Shown here: positions 12,063 through 24,352 of the stretch, in pieces
Layout: each line of letters begins with the position of its first letter
Numbering within the stretch: the first letter of the stretch is position 1
Assembly: GCA_933228895.1 (NCBI GenBank)
Contig: OW121852.1
Coordinates: 123,437,544 to 123,501,543, forward strand
DNA: 64,000 nt
Reading direction: 5' to 3'
DNA from: Platycnemis pennipes
Taxonomy: Eukaryota; Arthropoda; Insecta; Odonata; Platycnemididae
Notes under the pieces: model-generated
The model's input: the letters and a program-made list of their open reading frames with translations, nothing else
What the model was told of the DNA's origin: nothing
Database searches by the model: none
Position numbers and translations under genes: made by a program

Positions 12063-14860
12063 GGTTATAGATTATACTAATATAGCCTATAATATACTAA
12101 TACTAATATAGTTACTATAGATTATACTATTCATTCCGTATAATTATCATAACAGTTGCTGTCACGTGCATGGTGATAAACTGGCTTTGGTCGCCACGTT
12201 TCCAAGTTGTATGTTTGCATCCCATATTATTCCGCACATTGCATTGCAGTTGCGTACTGATTAAGCATTCATGACTAAGTCCCGTTCATACATAAAAAAA
12301 TTAATTCTACGGGAATTTGTCTAATGTCTCATTTAATATTCCTAATTTACCTCTCCCTTATAAGTCATAAATGACAAAGACTGTTCTCAGAAAAGATTTT
12401 GAAATACTGCCAGAAAAGCACACGGGTTTTCAAAGAATTCAATGCATTGAATACAATGGTGAAATCTGTGAAGACGTGATTATTATATGCTTTTGCTTTC
12501 TTGCATTTACGTCATTGTGTCTGCTGAGATGAACAGGTGATAGCCGGTCAATAGGAATGTTGAGCTCCAATCTGTAGCTTACATCATTCCTGGTAGTCAC
12601 AATTATGAACGTTTGAAGTGATAATACTTCCAGATATATCTTTCCTTTGGCTTGATTTAAAAAAATAAATGGCTGCATGGAAAGAGGGAGGATCTCCTCT
12701 CCAAAAAATTAGTCTTATATTTTACTAAGCCTTAATTCTTCGTGATATCGGCCTTTGTTTACTAGTAAATAAACTGGCCTCAGGAGCGAAGGCTGTATTT
12801 TCACTTGTTAAAATAACAATCTTGAAATAACAGTGGTTCTCGGACTAAGGTAAAAGAGTTATTAAAAATACTGCACAAGATTTTATTAGAAATGGAGCAA
12901 CAAAGGACAAGGTAAGACCAAAATAAAACAGCTTACCGCAGTGCAAGGGCTAGTTTTTATTATATATCCAATGGCATAACTAGAAGATAAGCATACTTTT
13001 ATGTGCAGTGTTGTCTTTAATTTATGCTCCAATGTTTGCGGAAAATATAACACCTTGTCTGATTGCAACTCTCCCTTGAGTTTTAGATTTAATCCTTGGC
13101 AACATAATTTCATCAACTTAATTGCGAGACCTTACTTGGGCTTTTTGTACTTCCAAAGTGACGCTGCTATTTCTCTTTCCAGGTAAGACGCCTTCTGGGC
13201 CATGGCATAACTTTGGGAAAATGGAAACTTGTATGGTGAGTCATAAAATATTCACTTTCTTGTGGATTCAGTGGGACTGGGTCTTAGCACTTACTTATTT
13301 TCGTGAGGCGCTACTTACTCTCTCTAAGTGTGGTATCTAATATCTCAGAATCAAGGAGGATAGTGGCCGAAACATGGAAAAAGTTTTGCCTCGGGACATA
13401 TTCGCTCCATTTTTCTTCCATTTTTGTTGCCTTCGCGTTGACTGGGTGGCGAGATGGAGGGATTCCATGATGTAACAGATTCGTTCATTACGATGATGTT
13501 ACTTTGCCGTTTGAGGTGAGGAAAAGTGTAAATCTCGACCAGTCCATTATCCCACCATGCGTCATAGGAAATTGAGAGGATCGCACTGATGACCTGACTC
13601 TTACCGGGCATGTTTTGCAAAAGTGTGATTCACGGAGCAGAAAAAATTGAATTAGTTTCCCCGCATAAATTCGTCATTCATCTTATGCGGTCAGAGCTGA
13701 CTTGTCGTCGATTTAGAGGGCGTTGATGTGCGCCCACAGCTACGCCTCTCAGTCATATTTCGAGGAAAGGGAGTGATCTCCACTGAGTGATATAATTATG
13801 TCGACCTTTGGCCGCTCCATTAGGTTTTTTGCATGAGCAGCCGCGTCGGAAATGGGCGTTCCTTCCGGGAACACAACTTTATGAACGTAAAAATTTCTAG
13901 GAAACTTTTAGGTGGGTGGTCCACCAGTATAGTTCCCTACTCCCGGTAATGGTGTCTTAATATCGTCATTACCTCCCATACACCCAAACAATAGGTTTTT
14001 TTGTAGTATCTCAATCACTGCTGTTCTATTCTCTGCCCTACTTGTCTCTTCTCCTTTTGGAAATATCTTATTTTAAAGTGGATCTTGTGAAGAATGTTCT
14101 GCTTATTCCCAGTATTGTCGTAAATGTGAAAGCTATTACACCTGCCTCCTTCACTGAATGCTTAATATTTTCCTCAGGGTGGTAGTATTGTGACTTTTGG
14201 TTTCATATAAGCAGTATTTTTGCATACCTGCATGGTGATAAGTGTTCTCTCTTATTCATAATACGCGCCTGGTGTTGTTTCACCATTACCGTGGCTTGCA
14301 GGATATTACTTAGTTTCATATTATATTTATACCTCAATTATTAACTGACAAAGTAGGTCAACTTTAAGAGTTGAATATATTTTAAAATCCTATATTCAAT
14401 TATGAATAATAAATAAGCTTAGACTCCTGAATATGCTGTAAATGAATATCATGCGAAAATTAAATGTAAGATTGGAAAGTCACTGTTACACTATGGCTGG
14501 GAGGGAACAGATGGAGGTATATATCATTCAATGAGCTAATATTATTCAAAATGTACCTATATTGAATCTCATACGAGATGAATACGCTTGTATAAGTCAT
14601 GTTCAAGGAGTTCGCGTTTGATTGAAAATTCGGGGAACGTCACGAATCATTTAAACGCAATTCAGCTAGTTTTACTCTTGAAGCTAAAACAGACGCCAAG
14701 GGTACCTAATTATGGGTATCCTTTACACGGGCAAACCCGAGCGTCATTTGTTTTTAATTTTCCCATTAACTTACGTGCCAACTTGAAGTAATGGCCTGTA
14801 AGCTGGGATAAGGTTTTTAAATGAGCATCAATGGTAAATATATGAGAAATACCAGCAATT
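12063..14860. other. Unrecognised DNA
   Basis: 12,065-12,130 is low-complexity TATAC/ATACTAAT sequence. Small frames at 12,886-13,340 overlap on both strands and look incidental. No gene, RNA or named repeat supported. Confidence 0.4.
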
Positions 14861-14910
14861 CATTATGTGCTCGGCCCACCCTCCCTACTGCCTTTGCTCT
14901 TCTGCCCCAT

Positions 14911-15065
14911 ATCTGTCCAAAGAGAAAAGTGTCCAAGTCGACAGTTTTGCTGACTATCCTGTCAGCGAAACTGTCGTCATCATGCCAACCTACACGGAAG
15001 GATACCCGGAAGTGTACAGAGAGCATCTAACCAACGCCGTGGAAACCTTTGATCTAATATTATAA
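14911..15065 (+). CDS. Possible terminal exon of an unrecognised gene
   Basis: The last ~45 codons before the TAA at 15,063-15,065 read in part ETVVIMPTYTEGYPEVYREH and LTNAVETFDLIL. Third positions are notably C/G-rich against the AT-rich flanks (GTC GTC ATC, ACC TAC ACG), as expected of real coding sequence. A pyrimidine-rich tract (CTTTGCTCTTCTGCCCC) followed by CAAAG around 14,893-14,923 could be a splice acceptor, so an ATG at 14,865 is not needed. No family is recognised, no partner exon was found, and two other frames also stay open here. It could be chance or an unknown repeat. Confidence 0.25.
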
Positions 15066-15259
15066 TATACGTCAGTGACAGCCGACCAAATACATGCATG
15101 CATGCATTATTTTAATCTACACAACTTTCACCTGGTCCTCTCCACTGCTTTGGTGGTTGTTTTGCTTCAGCAGTCTAGTGCAGAATCCATGCCTCGTTAA
15201 CAGTAGCGAAAGTTGATGTTCTACCGTTTGATTCATTAATTCAAAAGCAATCAGTCTTC

Positions 15260-15595
15260 AACGCTGGTGAAGAGCCCACATGTCTCATTTGCGGTTTCGA
15301 ATCTGTTTCCGCACTAATTTCAGACTGGGAGGAATGGTTCAAGGATTGCAATGAAAGGGATGGGCGGAAGAGTGGAGAGAATCCCGGCGTCGATATTAAC
15401 CTGCTGTTAAGGAAAAGGTGCCAAGGGGACCACGGTTTAACATCCCATCCGCCGAACGGAGTACTGTACTCGAAATTTTTCCACGAAACACTCACGTAGG
15501 TTCAGCAATGAAAAATGTCTTCCACGGCTGGGATTCGGACCCGAGCTCTTCCGGTGAGAGGCCAGTATTCTAACCTGAATTTCGTTCAACTCGGC
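15260..15595 (-). mobile_element. SINE-1, long copy
   Basis: On the minus strand a tRNA-like head with a degenerate B box (GGTCCGAATCC, complement of 15,531-15,541) is followed by a body with a diagnostic block. On plus, that block reads GTGCCAAGGGGACCACGGTT, TAACATCCCATCCGCCGAAC, GGAGTACTGTACTCGAAA. The block recurs at 36,590, 39,100, 55,765 and 61,600. The 3' part (plus-strand 15,290-15,360) is shared with 6,455-6,570. This is the longest copy here and helps define a roughly 330-bp tRNA-derived SINE family. Confidence 0.7.
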
Positions 15596-15599
15596 TTTA

Positions 15600-18420
15600 A
15601 TCTGTGCAGAAATCTGCGAAATTCACCTTTCTCCATTGTTTATAGCAAACGTTGAAAAGTATGTATTGTGACGAAAATTGGTGACGTAAGGCAAAGTGTT
15701 ACTTCCACCTGAAGCTTGGTATAGGTAGGGATGTCGAACGTTACTTTTTGGCCGCCCGCTCTAAGGTTTTCTGTTGCGTCATGTCAAAGAAATATTTGCA
15801 TCTTACTTATTGAGCGACCCTCGTACACTGCGTAAATGTAAATTCCATCACCACATTTTATCGTCTGTTTTAGTCACCTAGGAATAAATGGAGTACAAGG
15901 TGATAGAGAATGTTGTGTAGCAAACGCGCAGTGAGATGAAATGGATTTTTTTTGGGACAATGATTGAGGGAAAAGTGTAAGGTATGACGATTTCGCGCAG
16001 TAGACCAAGAGATATGTGCAAGAGATCGCTTAATGAGGGATGTAGAAAAGAAGTGCCAGAATGCGCGCAATCTAGCAATCATTAGGGAGGAATGGAGTGC
16101 TTATAGTTAACCACTTAAGATAGAAAAGCATTGCATGTTATACGCATTCAAGAAAGTGCAAGGACAAGATGCCACTGGGATAGGAATCCCAGACGCTCCG
16201 GTCTGAAGCCAAATGCTCCACCTCACGGTCCAACATAAAATTAATCTGATGGCAGTGCGAATAAAAATTTACTTTCCCTCGCATTTTTCTCCTTGCAGTG
16301 ATTACGCAGAGTTGGGTATTCGACACTCATCTTGCTCAGTCTGCCTCCCCCTCCCCACCCACTCTACAAGACAGCTGCCGCAGCGGTTTCCGCTTCTCGA
16401 CTCCTCTACGTTTCTGTTTCCCCACCGTGTTTTCTCCTTCCCGGCGTCGGGATTTTTTTTTAACTCTTCCGCCCGCGGAAACCGAGAGTTGAGCAATTAG
16501 GGAGCTCTCTGAATAATGAAGGGTCCTGCCCCAACTCTTCCGGACGCTGTGATGGATGGAGGGAGAGTGGGGGGCTGGGATGGGAGGTGACGGCCTTACC
16601 CTTATTATCATCTTCTCTCGCGTGTGTGGCTCGGCGAAAAGGGTTAAGGGAATGAGATGGATGCACAGGCGAGACGAGTGGGGGGACATTTTTAGGCGGA
16701 AGTCATAAAAGAGATGGGATCGACGGGGACTGTAGGGATTACAGTCGGAAGGGAAAGAAAGTGCATTCGGAAGAAGATGCATTACAAGAAACAGGGACGT
16801 ATTTTCTTCCGGAGAAAGGAGAGGATTGAGGGTCCGAAAAGCCTGATACATAGCCAAATAAAAGGTTTTCCGAGTGCAAGTTTCGTGGTCAATTGTAAAA
16901 ACTTGTCGCACTCTACGGAAAATTTCTAGGTTTTAGACTGAAAAGGCAAATGCATGCATTATATAAATACTCGGCTAATGGTTCTAATGTTTATTCCTAT
17001 GAATTTCGTGCAGGAGCATTTTACCCTAGTATACAGCAAAGGGTGTAATTGGATTCGTACATTTATTGAAATCTCATAACACGCTAAAAAATATTTATTT
17101 ACTATTAGAAAAGAATTCTCAAAGAATGCTCATAAAGGAACAATTTTGGCCGAAAAAAAGTATATTTAAATTTCTAACATATGTCCGCTTAGGATGGAAA
17201 AAGATTTGTGACGTCAGGGTTCTGGTATTTCGTCATTAAATATGGAAGATAATCCAATAAGAAAGCGAAAATTGTACACATTTTGCTTCTTACCGAAATG
17301 TCTAATGCAGGATTTACAACATACGATAATCTGTTTTTTCTTTCAATTTATCAAAAGATCCTACTGTAGCTGAAATTGGGAATATCAATCGATATCGGTA
17401 AATATCGTTTGCCCTTAAATTTTCATGCATGAAAGTTTACTAGTAAATTAAAAATAGCATCATTTTGTGCTAGCTTTCCAATTTAAAATCACCATACTCT
17501 TCATTTACGATCATTTCTAAACGAACGTGGATTATTTTTATGAAAATAAAATTTTCATCCACTTACCCTATTAAAAAACTATCACATGGTTTTGGACTTT
17601 GTCTAGTTAATAGAAAAATAAATTTAATGAATAGTTACTCTAGGTTTTATGTCGAGGAAAAGATAACTCTTTAGTTTACTTCTTCAATTTTCCCTAAAAC
17701 ATTGGTTTATCAGGCATAAGGCATATTGGCTTCTCAATTCTTAACTACGTGTAGCTACAACTGTATCATAACCATAAGTTTGTTGTAATTATTTGTGCCC
17801 GTACTATTTTACGTTTATTGATAAATCAGTATCAATTCATCGAGTATAATCGTTTAGCAATGTCTGAAAAATCCTTTTGCCTTACGGGTTGTTTCAAAAA
17901 GTGATTTATTGACTAATAATTTTTTGCTACCATTCGCAACTAAACTAAAATCGTGTTGTCGCTAAATCACTAATTTTAGATAGGTGTACTTAAAAATGTT
18001 GATATATTTATGATATAGCCAGCACCATTTAACCCGTTTTTAATGTACATTTTCGGTTCATTTTGGACGTAGCCACTACTTTAGCTCATCCTGATAATGC
18101 AGTGTAGTTAAGGAAACTGCTGAAAGTCATTTACTCTATGGGAAACGATGAACTTTTATTACACCCCATGGAGGAGGACTTTTAGTTACCGCCCTAGCTA
18201 CTCTTGGCATTATTATTTGTCCAATAAAAACTCAAGCGCACGTCTTTTCCTGGTAAATGTAGAGATATTATCGCCAGGGAATGGGCAAACTACTCCAAGT
18301 GTCACCCGAGTCCATCGCGAGCACGTCAGCCTGGACGTTAGACGCCGTCTAGACAGTGTCGCTTCTCACGTCGCCAAGTCACTCAAAGCAAACACGGAGA
18401 TAATAGTGAGATCGTCTTCC
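15600..18420. other. Unrecognised DNA with a GC-rich island at 16,330-16,720
   Basis: The island is pyrimidine-rich on plus to about 16,480 and purine-rich (GGGAGAGTGGGGGGCTGGGA) after 16,550. That strand-skewed composition keeps frames of up to 191 codons open on minus without any domain. The rest is AT-rich and featureless. The frame at 18,148-18,423 is unrecognised. Confidence 0.4.
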
Positions 18421-18423
18421 TGA

Positions 18424-18500
18424 GATGGAGGGTAGTGTTGCTGTGGTAGTCTCCCATCCTAGCGCTTGGGTTCGAATCTCGGGCGTGGGTGAGTGAAATC
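18424..18500 (+). repeat. tRNA-derived SINE head
   Basis: GGGTAGTGTTGCTGTGGTAG resembles an A-box region, and GGTTCGAATCT at 18,469-18,479 is a good pol III B box. Spacing and arms resemble a tRNA head, but no acceptor stem closes it, so I call SINE rather than tRNA gene. Confidence 0.55.
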
Positions 18501-19290
18501 GCTCTCTTCGTGATAGTCCTGTGGAGAGCAGTTACACTTCAGTGTTCCATTTGTCGGCTTGGACGTTCAAATCGTGGCCACAAAACCTTGACGTTTTTCT
18601 TCAATAATAAGCTAACAGTTTTCGGCGTAACTCTGAAAGGATGTTATTATGTCTTTAAGACAAACCCTTATAATTTCCACAGATAAATTTGTTGAACGAC
18701 CAGATTTTCTCCTCGTCTTGTACATATTTACAGATAATTTGGTCATAAATAATCAGGGTGAGTTCATTCAACCTATCTAAATCTGAGTATATAAGCCAAA
18801 ATATTCTGCAAAATTTAATTTGATGATGCCGACTACTGGACGAAATCTTTTCCTTTTATTGACTTGTGTGGAAGGCACAAAAGCTTTTTCTTAAATTCTT
18901 GACATTTCATTATTTGCGAAACTGAGTTTATCAGTATCCTTCCTCTGCTCACAAAGATACCTTACCCGTTCTCATACCCTATTTATCTTTAGTAGCGCAA
19001 ATGAAATTTTGTTTTTAATACCCTCCACTAAAAGTAGTAGCAACGACAGATATTGTAGATTAATTGCAGATGGAGGTCGAAATTGTATATTTAATCGACT
19101 AATGAATTTAGTTTTCCAATGTTGGCTCACATTCCGTCATTTAATAAAATAATTCAGTCTTGTAGATTGGTATTCTTTATCGTATTCGTTTCCTGACCCA
19201 AAATTTCGCGAAGCAGCTTTTACTTGTCACAGTAGAAAAGTTGACGACGGTGAAAATGATTGTTTGCTCCAACTGCTCTGGAAATGGAAA
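18501..19290. other. Unrecognised AT-rich DNA
   Basis: Nothing supported. Confidence 0.45.
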
Positions 19291-19516
19291 ATGCGGGGTT
19301 AAGATTAACTTAGATCTTAACCATTTTCCCAAATGAGTGTGAACTTTCAGTTCATTGACCATTATTTCTAAGGATATGTGAGATATTTTGTGAGGTATCA
19401 AAAATACGGGGTTAAGATTAACTTAGGTCTTAACCATTTTCCCAAATGAGTGTGAACTTTCAGTTCATTGACCATTATTTCTAAGGATATGTGAAATATT
19501 TTGTGAGGTATCAATC
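19291..19516. repeat. 113-bp tandem duplication (two units)
   Basis: Unit 1 at 19,291-19,403 and unit 2 at 19,404-19,516 differ at only a few sites (for example ATGCGGGG versus ATACGGGG). Each unit contains an imperfect palindrome around GGTTAAGAT...ATCTTAACC and the word TCAGTTCATTGACC. High identity implies a recent duplication. A short minus-strand frame crossing it is incidental. Confidence 0.92.
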
Positions 19517-22500
19517 CTCGGTGGTCACGTTGCGTGAAAGTTTTGGCTTCCTCAGTATTCATATATAAAATTCAATTGCAGTTGTTATTTATTTCCTCTA
19601 CATCCCATTATGAGCTTGTATAAAATTTAAGTACATGTCACGAGGTAAAATAATGCTAAGGTGAAAATAAATGACAACGAGGGTTAAGTTTAACACACAT
19701 TCAGTAAAAACTTTTTTTGACTAAGCGAAAGGATTCTCTTGGCCACCAAAAGATCGGGAAATTCGGTAAAAATTATGCGACAATTAATTGATATTAAATC
19801 CTCAATACACAATGGTTTAACAGATGTGTTAAAGAATAATTCAAAAAATATCTACCCCACCGTAGATGTAGCTGGTAAATGTAGAGCAACCCAAGCCCCA
19901 CGAACACCAACGTAGAGTGGTAGGGAGGACAATTTTAGAGTATGGTGTCCCAAATAGATATAATGCAAAGAAAATCCAACATAACCATTCTTTGTTTTAT
20001 TTAGACGTTCCAGAGAGTATCGGACTCTGCCCAAAACCTCCGACAAATCCCCAATGCTTCACCCAATGAGCAACCGTTCTGGAATTAATCCGGATATGCT
20101 TTTATCACCATTTCTATTTTTTGCAGAGCAATGCCTTAGTCTTGAATTTTAACAAGTGATTGATTTATGAAAATCCATCTGATAGAATATACTATTATTG
20201 AACGGAATTATATACATCAATTCTATTAAAATCATAAGAAATTATACTTAGTCTCATCTAATTTACCAATTAAATTCTATTTGAAGGGAATAAAACAGAT
20301 TTTCCCTTGAAAAGAAAGAATGAAAAGAAGAAAAGGGGAATAATATTAAATAATTATCGAAGTAGTTCCTTTATCGAATCCTCGTCTCATTCTATGTCTA
20401 CCGCGGATGCCGAGAAAGCACCTCTATATCATAGATGCTTCTAAGTTTCGGTTTGTGTGGGCCATTCCACATTCTTGTCACGTGCCAGGACGTCCCTTTG
20501 TTTCCGTTATACGCACAATAGTGTGGATAAGAATGATTGCTTCGTTATAAGGCGCCAAGTTGTCCGTGCATGACTGTGACTGAAAACGTGACCTCAACAC
20601 TGATTGTCTTGGACTCCTGCCCACGAATTACACAGGTTGTTAGCGTCAATATTAAATGCTTCTAATTGGAACGACGTCAGGCCATTTTAGATCGGTAATC
20701 TTGGTTGTAAGTGATAAATTTTTCATCAGGTACTCGAAAGAGTTCACTGTGAAGCAATCAAGAAAAAAACTTAAAAGAAAAACTCTCTGTAGAGCTCTCC
20801 GGGATTTGTAGATATACCTGCGTCTCAGGAAAAACCTTTCACTTCTCTATTCTAAGATTCTGACTTCTAATTTATTCATTTGCGTAGCTAAAGAGATGAT
20901 TCGGTTCTATTCACCAGGCGGTAAACGTGAGGGTGAAGGATATTCTACCAAGTTTCCTTGATTCATACCGTGAAGATTTATTCCATCAAGTAGGTATAGA
21001 TGCATAAGCATATAAGTGGCCAAGCGCAAGTATGAAGACTTGAGAGTACCTCAAAAAATTTCCCTCTTGCTTTATGTCAGTCTTTAAGACAAAAATGGAA
21101 ACCTTTGAATTTCTTTTTTTCAAAATCAACATTTCTTCTTCCCCGGTCACAGTCAACCTTCAAATGAGGCGTGAAATTAAGATTGAATGTCAACATCATT
21201 TCACGGTATACCTTCGGAGAAAAATTCCAGGGAAACTGAGGATCCCTAAGAAACAAAATGCTATATTTATTTTAAATATGGGCCCATATCCTGTGGAAAA
21301 AACTTCCAGAATGTTTTTAATTATCCGTTTCAAGGCAGCAAATATACATAGATTATATGAGGACTGAGGCTTCAAAACGGCTGCATATTTGAATACAGGG
21401 AGTTCGTTTTATATTATTCTCAGTTCAAGGAAGCGAAGAGGTGACAGGGAATACCGCATTTAAATATAATTGCACTGTTATAATAATGTTGAGTTAAAAT
21501 TAACGAACAGGATACCAGGAAGTGCTCGGCCCTAGTATAAATTCAGATTGGCAAATATATTTGAGTACATACTCCAGCTAGTTGTTGTTATAAGAGGAGG
21601 AAAACAAGGACTAAAGTGCGTTGATCTGTTACAATACAAGGGTATTAAGTGGTAGGACTTACAACAAGGATGAAAAGAAACCAAGTGTCAGCATAAGTCC
21701 ACTTTAAACGAATGACGCCTTGACGTCCACTGTTATACGTTCCATTCGATGGAGGGTGTCATGAACCCAATATGCTCGCAAAATTGAACTTAGCCAGGGT
21801 CCATTGAAACTGAAAGATCCTCCACATTCGGGGTAATATAATGCATATAAAAAGATGATTTTGAAGAGAGTCTATATTTACTTCAATTTATAATATTAAA
21901 TAATTAAAAAATCAATCGTGTACATTTGAGGATATGTCTTAGCACTTAAACGGAGTCCTGCAATAGCAACCAGGGAGTCAGGTAGACTCCGAGTGAAATT
22001 GCTTTATCATTGCTGACCAAGCGTAAGCTATTTTTATATTTAATATTGTTTTCCTATGTGTTTCATCACAATGAGAATGATAATTAGGAAATTTCTGAGG
22101 CTATGGCTCAAGTTATTTTTTCAGAGAGAATATCACGCTCACGTTTGGGTACTACGCTGGTGTCGTCGGATTCGTGAACGCAACCTGAGAAAAATGAAGC
22201 ATCAAATCTCTGAGTGTGGGTCCAAGAGAGAAGGAAGGCCTCACGGACAGGGGAAGATGGAAGAGAGGGACGGGGCTGGAGGGACAAGGGGAGGAATGGA
22301 GCTCTTATAGATTGATTGGTTGGTTAGGAGGTGGCGAAGCGGAGTGAGAATTGGCCGCGGAGGCAGCGGAGAAGGAGGGGGAGGCTGGGAGAGGAGACAA
22401 CCGTGCTTGAGGAAGATTAAGCGTTTGTTTGAAGAGGTAGCGGGGGCGGCGAGCAAGTGGGGATGGTGGAGGTGAGAGGTATCCGTCGGAAAATATTAGC

Positions 22501-23265
22501 GCCTTGATGAAGTGGCTATGGCTAAACCGATATAGAGTGTACCACTCTCTTTAGTTTTATTCCTGCCTTATCAGAAGCGTAACCAAATACGTTTTATGCC
22601 CTGCAATGTCTTTATTGTGTGCGATGCCATATAGAGAACCGAATGTGAGGTAGCATTACAGGTTTCTCTTCCTTCAATGGAATATTCGAACGCCATTTTA
22701 TGGGATTTGGCTTGAGTTCATCGAGAATTATTTATCTACAACTGTTTTCACGTTCGTTACTTTGGAAAAATTAAAAGATTTACTTTAAGAATACTTGGAG
22801 TTATTTCTTCAATCACTGGTGTAATTTCCTGAACTACTCATTGCATACTATTTGGGTTTGCAAGGCTCAGTCGCGTAAATGTCACTTTCTGTAACAGTGG
22901 CTGTGAAATAACTATTGAACGACTTTCAACGATTGTATTCCAGCTAGCAACGATTAAGACAGGTAAATGCTGTTTCTATGACAAAGACGAAGTTTAATAT
23001 AACAATATTATTTAATATTTATATATTTTATAATTTGTATAATTTTAAATGTAGCCGAAGAACTATGAACTGCCTTCAATAATTGTTTTGTCACTGAATG
23101 ATTTTTTTACAACTGCATCTATTTTTACCCTTCAGTTCTCATTCATTCATTACATTAGTGTATTACCTGTTTGAAGATTAAGATTTTAGTTTGAAGTCTG
23201 TCAAACTTAGAAGCTGTGGATATTATTACAATACCGATTTAAGGACTATAAACTACTTTTCTAGA
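19517..23265. other. Unrecognised DNA with purine-rich island at 22,190-22,480
   Basis: 22,190-22,480 is strongly G/A-biased on plus (GGGGAAGATGGAAGAGAGGG, GGAGAAGGAGGGGGAGGCTG). Elsewhere AT-rich. Frames at 21,074-21,367 and 22,056-22,310 show no domain. Confidence 0.4.
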
Positions 23266-23267
23266 AT

Positions 23268-23370
23268 CAGCCCAACACACCTCACCCAGGTGGCACTCGA
23301 ACCCATGGCCTTGGGATATATAAGGCGAGGGATTTACTAACTCACCATCACTCTAGCGATTAAATTCGAT
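23268..23370 (-). repeat. tRNA-derived SINE head
   Basis: The reverse complement shows GAGTTAGTAAATCCCTCGCC as a tRNA-like 5' half and the B box GGTTCGAGTGCC (complement of 23,292-23,303), followed by ACCTGGGTGAGG. This resembles the SINE-2 head at 7,423 more than SINE-1. Confidence 0.5.
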
Positions 23371-24190
23371 TTTTCTTCCTTGACTCCCCGTTTTTCCTTT
23401 AAAAGGCGGAGTCAAGACGAAGGCCTTCGAAATACACGACGCTCCCATTACTCAACGAAGCTTGTTCCGATGATTGTCAGCGCATTCCTGCATATATAGT
23501 GCATTTATGGCTTCCGGAGAGTAAGAGGTGTGTCACTCGCGGGGTGATTCACAATCCGCCTCTTGTTTTAGGTGACAGGACAAGCTACGAAAGCATCAAT
23601 TCTAATGATTTCGAGGATTTCAACAGGCGAGAAGTGAAAGAAAACACGTTGATTCGAGGTGTCGTAATAGTATATCTCGTCGACGGGACACAAAGAAACG
23701 CCCTCTCCATATTTAGATATGATATCCTACGAAGTACTAAGGAGTTCCTAGCAATAAGTTCTCTTGTTTCCGGGAATTTTTTATGTTAAGAGGATGATGG
23801 ATTGCATTTTGACTACTGTTCATAACTTTAGATAGTTGAAACAACTTCCATCTTTGGACCTTGATCTTTCCCGCCACTAATGAAGTGCATATTTACTGAG
23901 CATCACATTCACAATAATAAGATTGAAGGCCGTGGTAACCTTTCTCTCTAAAACATTCTAGAAAATATATTGCTACGCTTCAAGAAAACTGATGCTTCTA
24001 AAATCCTTGACTCATACATTGGTTCATATGGTTGTATGTCACCCTTAAAGCGCATACGGAAATAGAAATGTCATAAACATTCTGGTTTTAGAAGCCAATC
24101 CGCTGCATAATTCTTATTTGCAAAAATGTTTTCTCAAATGTGATTTCTTATCAACAAATAGTAAAAATCACATTTAACCTAAGTCAGTAT
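23371..24190. other. Unrecognised DNA
   Basis: The frame at 23,499-23,789 (96 codons) has no recognised motif. No repeat identified. Confidence 0.4.
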
Positions 24191-24191
24191 C

Positions 24192-24262
24192 TAAATCTAC
24201 ATCGTATCTTACCAGCCAAAGCAATGGCAAGTGGCAGGGGTTGACCAAGAATGCATATACGT
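24192..24262 (-). repeat. LINE-A 3' end fragment (degenerate)
   Basis: ATCTACATC, then TTACCAGCC and CAAGTGGCAGGGGTTGA align with the LINE-A 3' signature. A second fragment lies 50 bp downstream at 24,310-24,352. Confidence 0.5.
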
Positions 24263-24309
24263 CGCGCATCCAATCCAGTTATTAGTCAGATACAATCCCT
24301 ATTTTACTT

Positions 24310-24352
24310 AATCTACGTCTACATCGAGCCACTGCAACGGTGTATGGCAGAA
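24310..24352 (-). repeat. LINE-A 3' end fragment (degenerate)
   Basis: ATCTACGTCTACATCGAGCC followed by ACTGCAACGGTGTATGGCAG matches the tail and GAGCCACC..GTGTGTGGCAG block of LINE-A. Confidence 0.5.

Noticed and set aside
16336..16911. 191-codon frame on minus
   Set aside because: Crosses a strand-skewed GC-rich island; other frames are also open and the product has no motif.
22500..22540. Hammerhead-like TTGATGAAG..GGCTAAACCG
   Set aside because: Needs at least two core changes (CTGATGA and GAAA both broken) and lacks a palindromic helix III.
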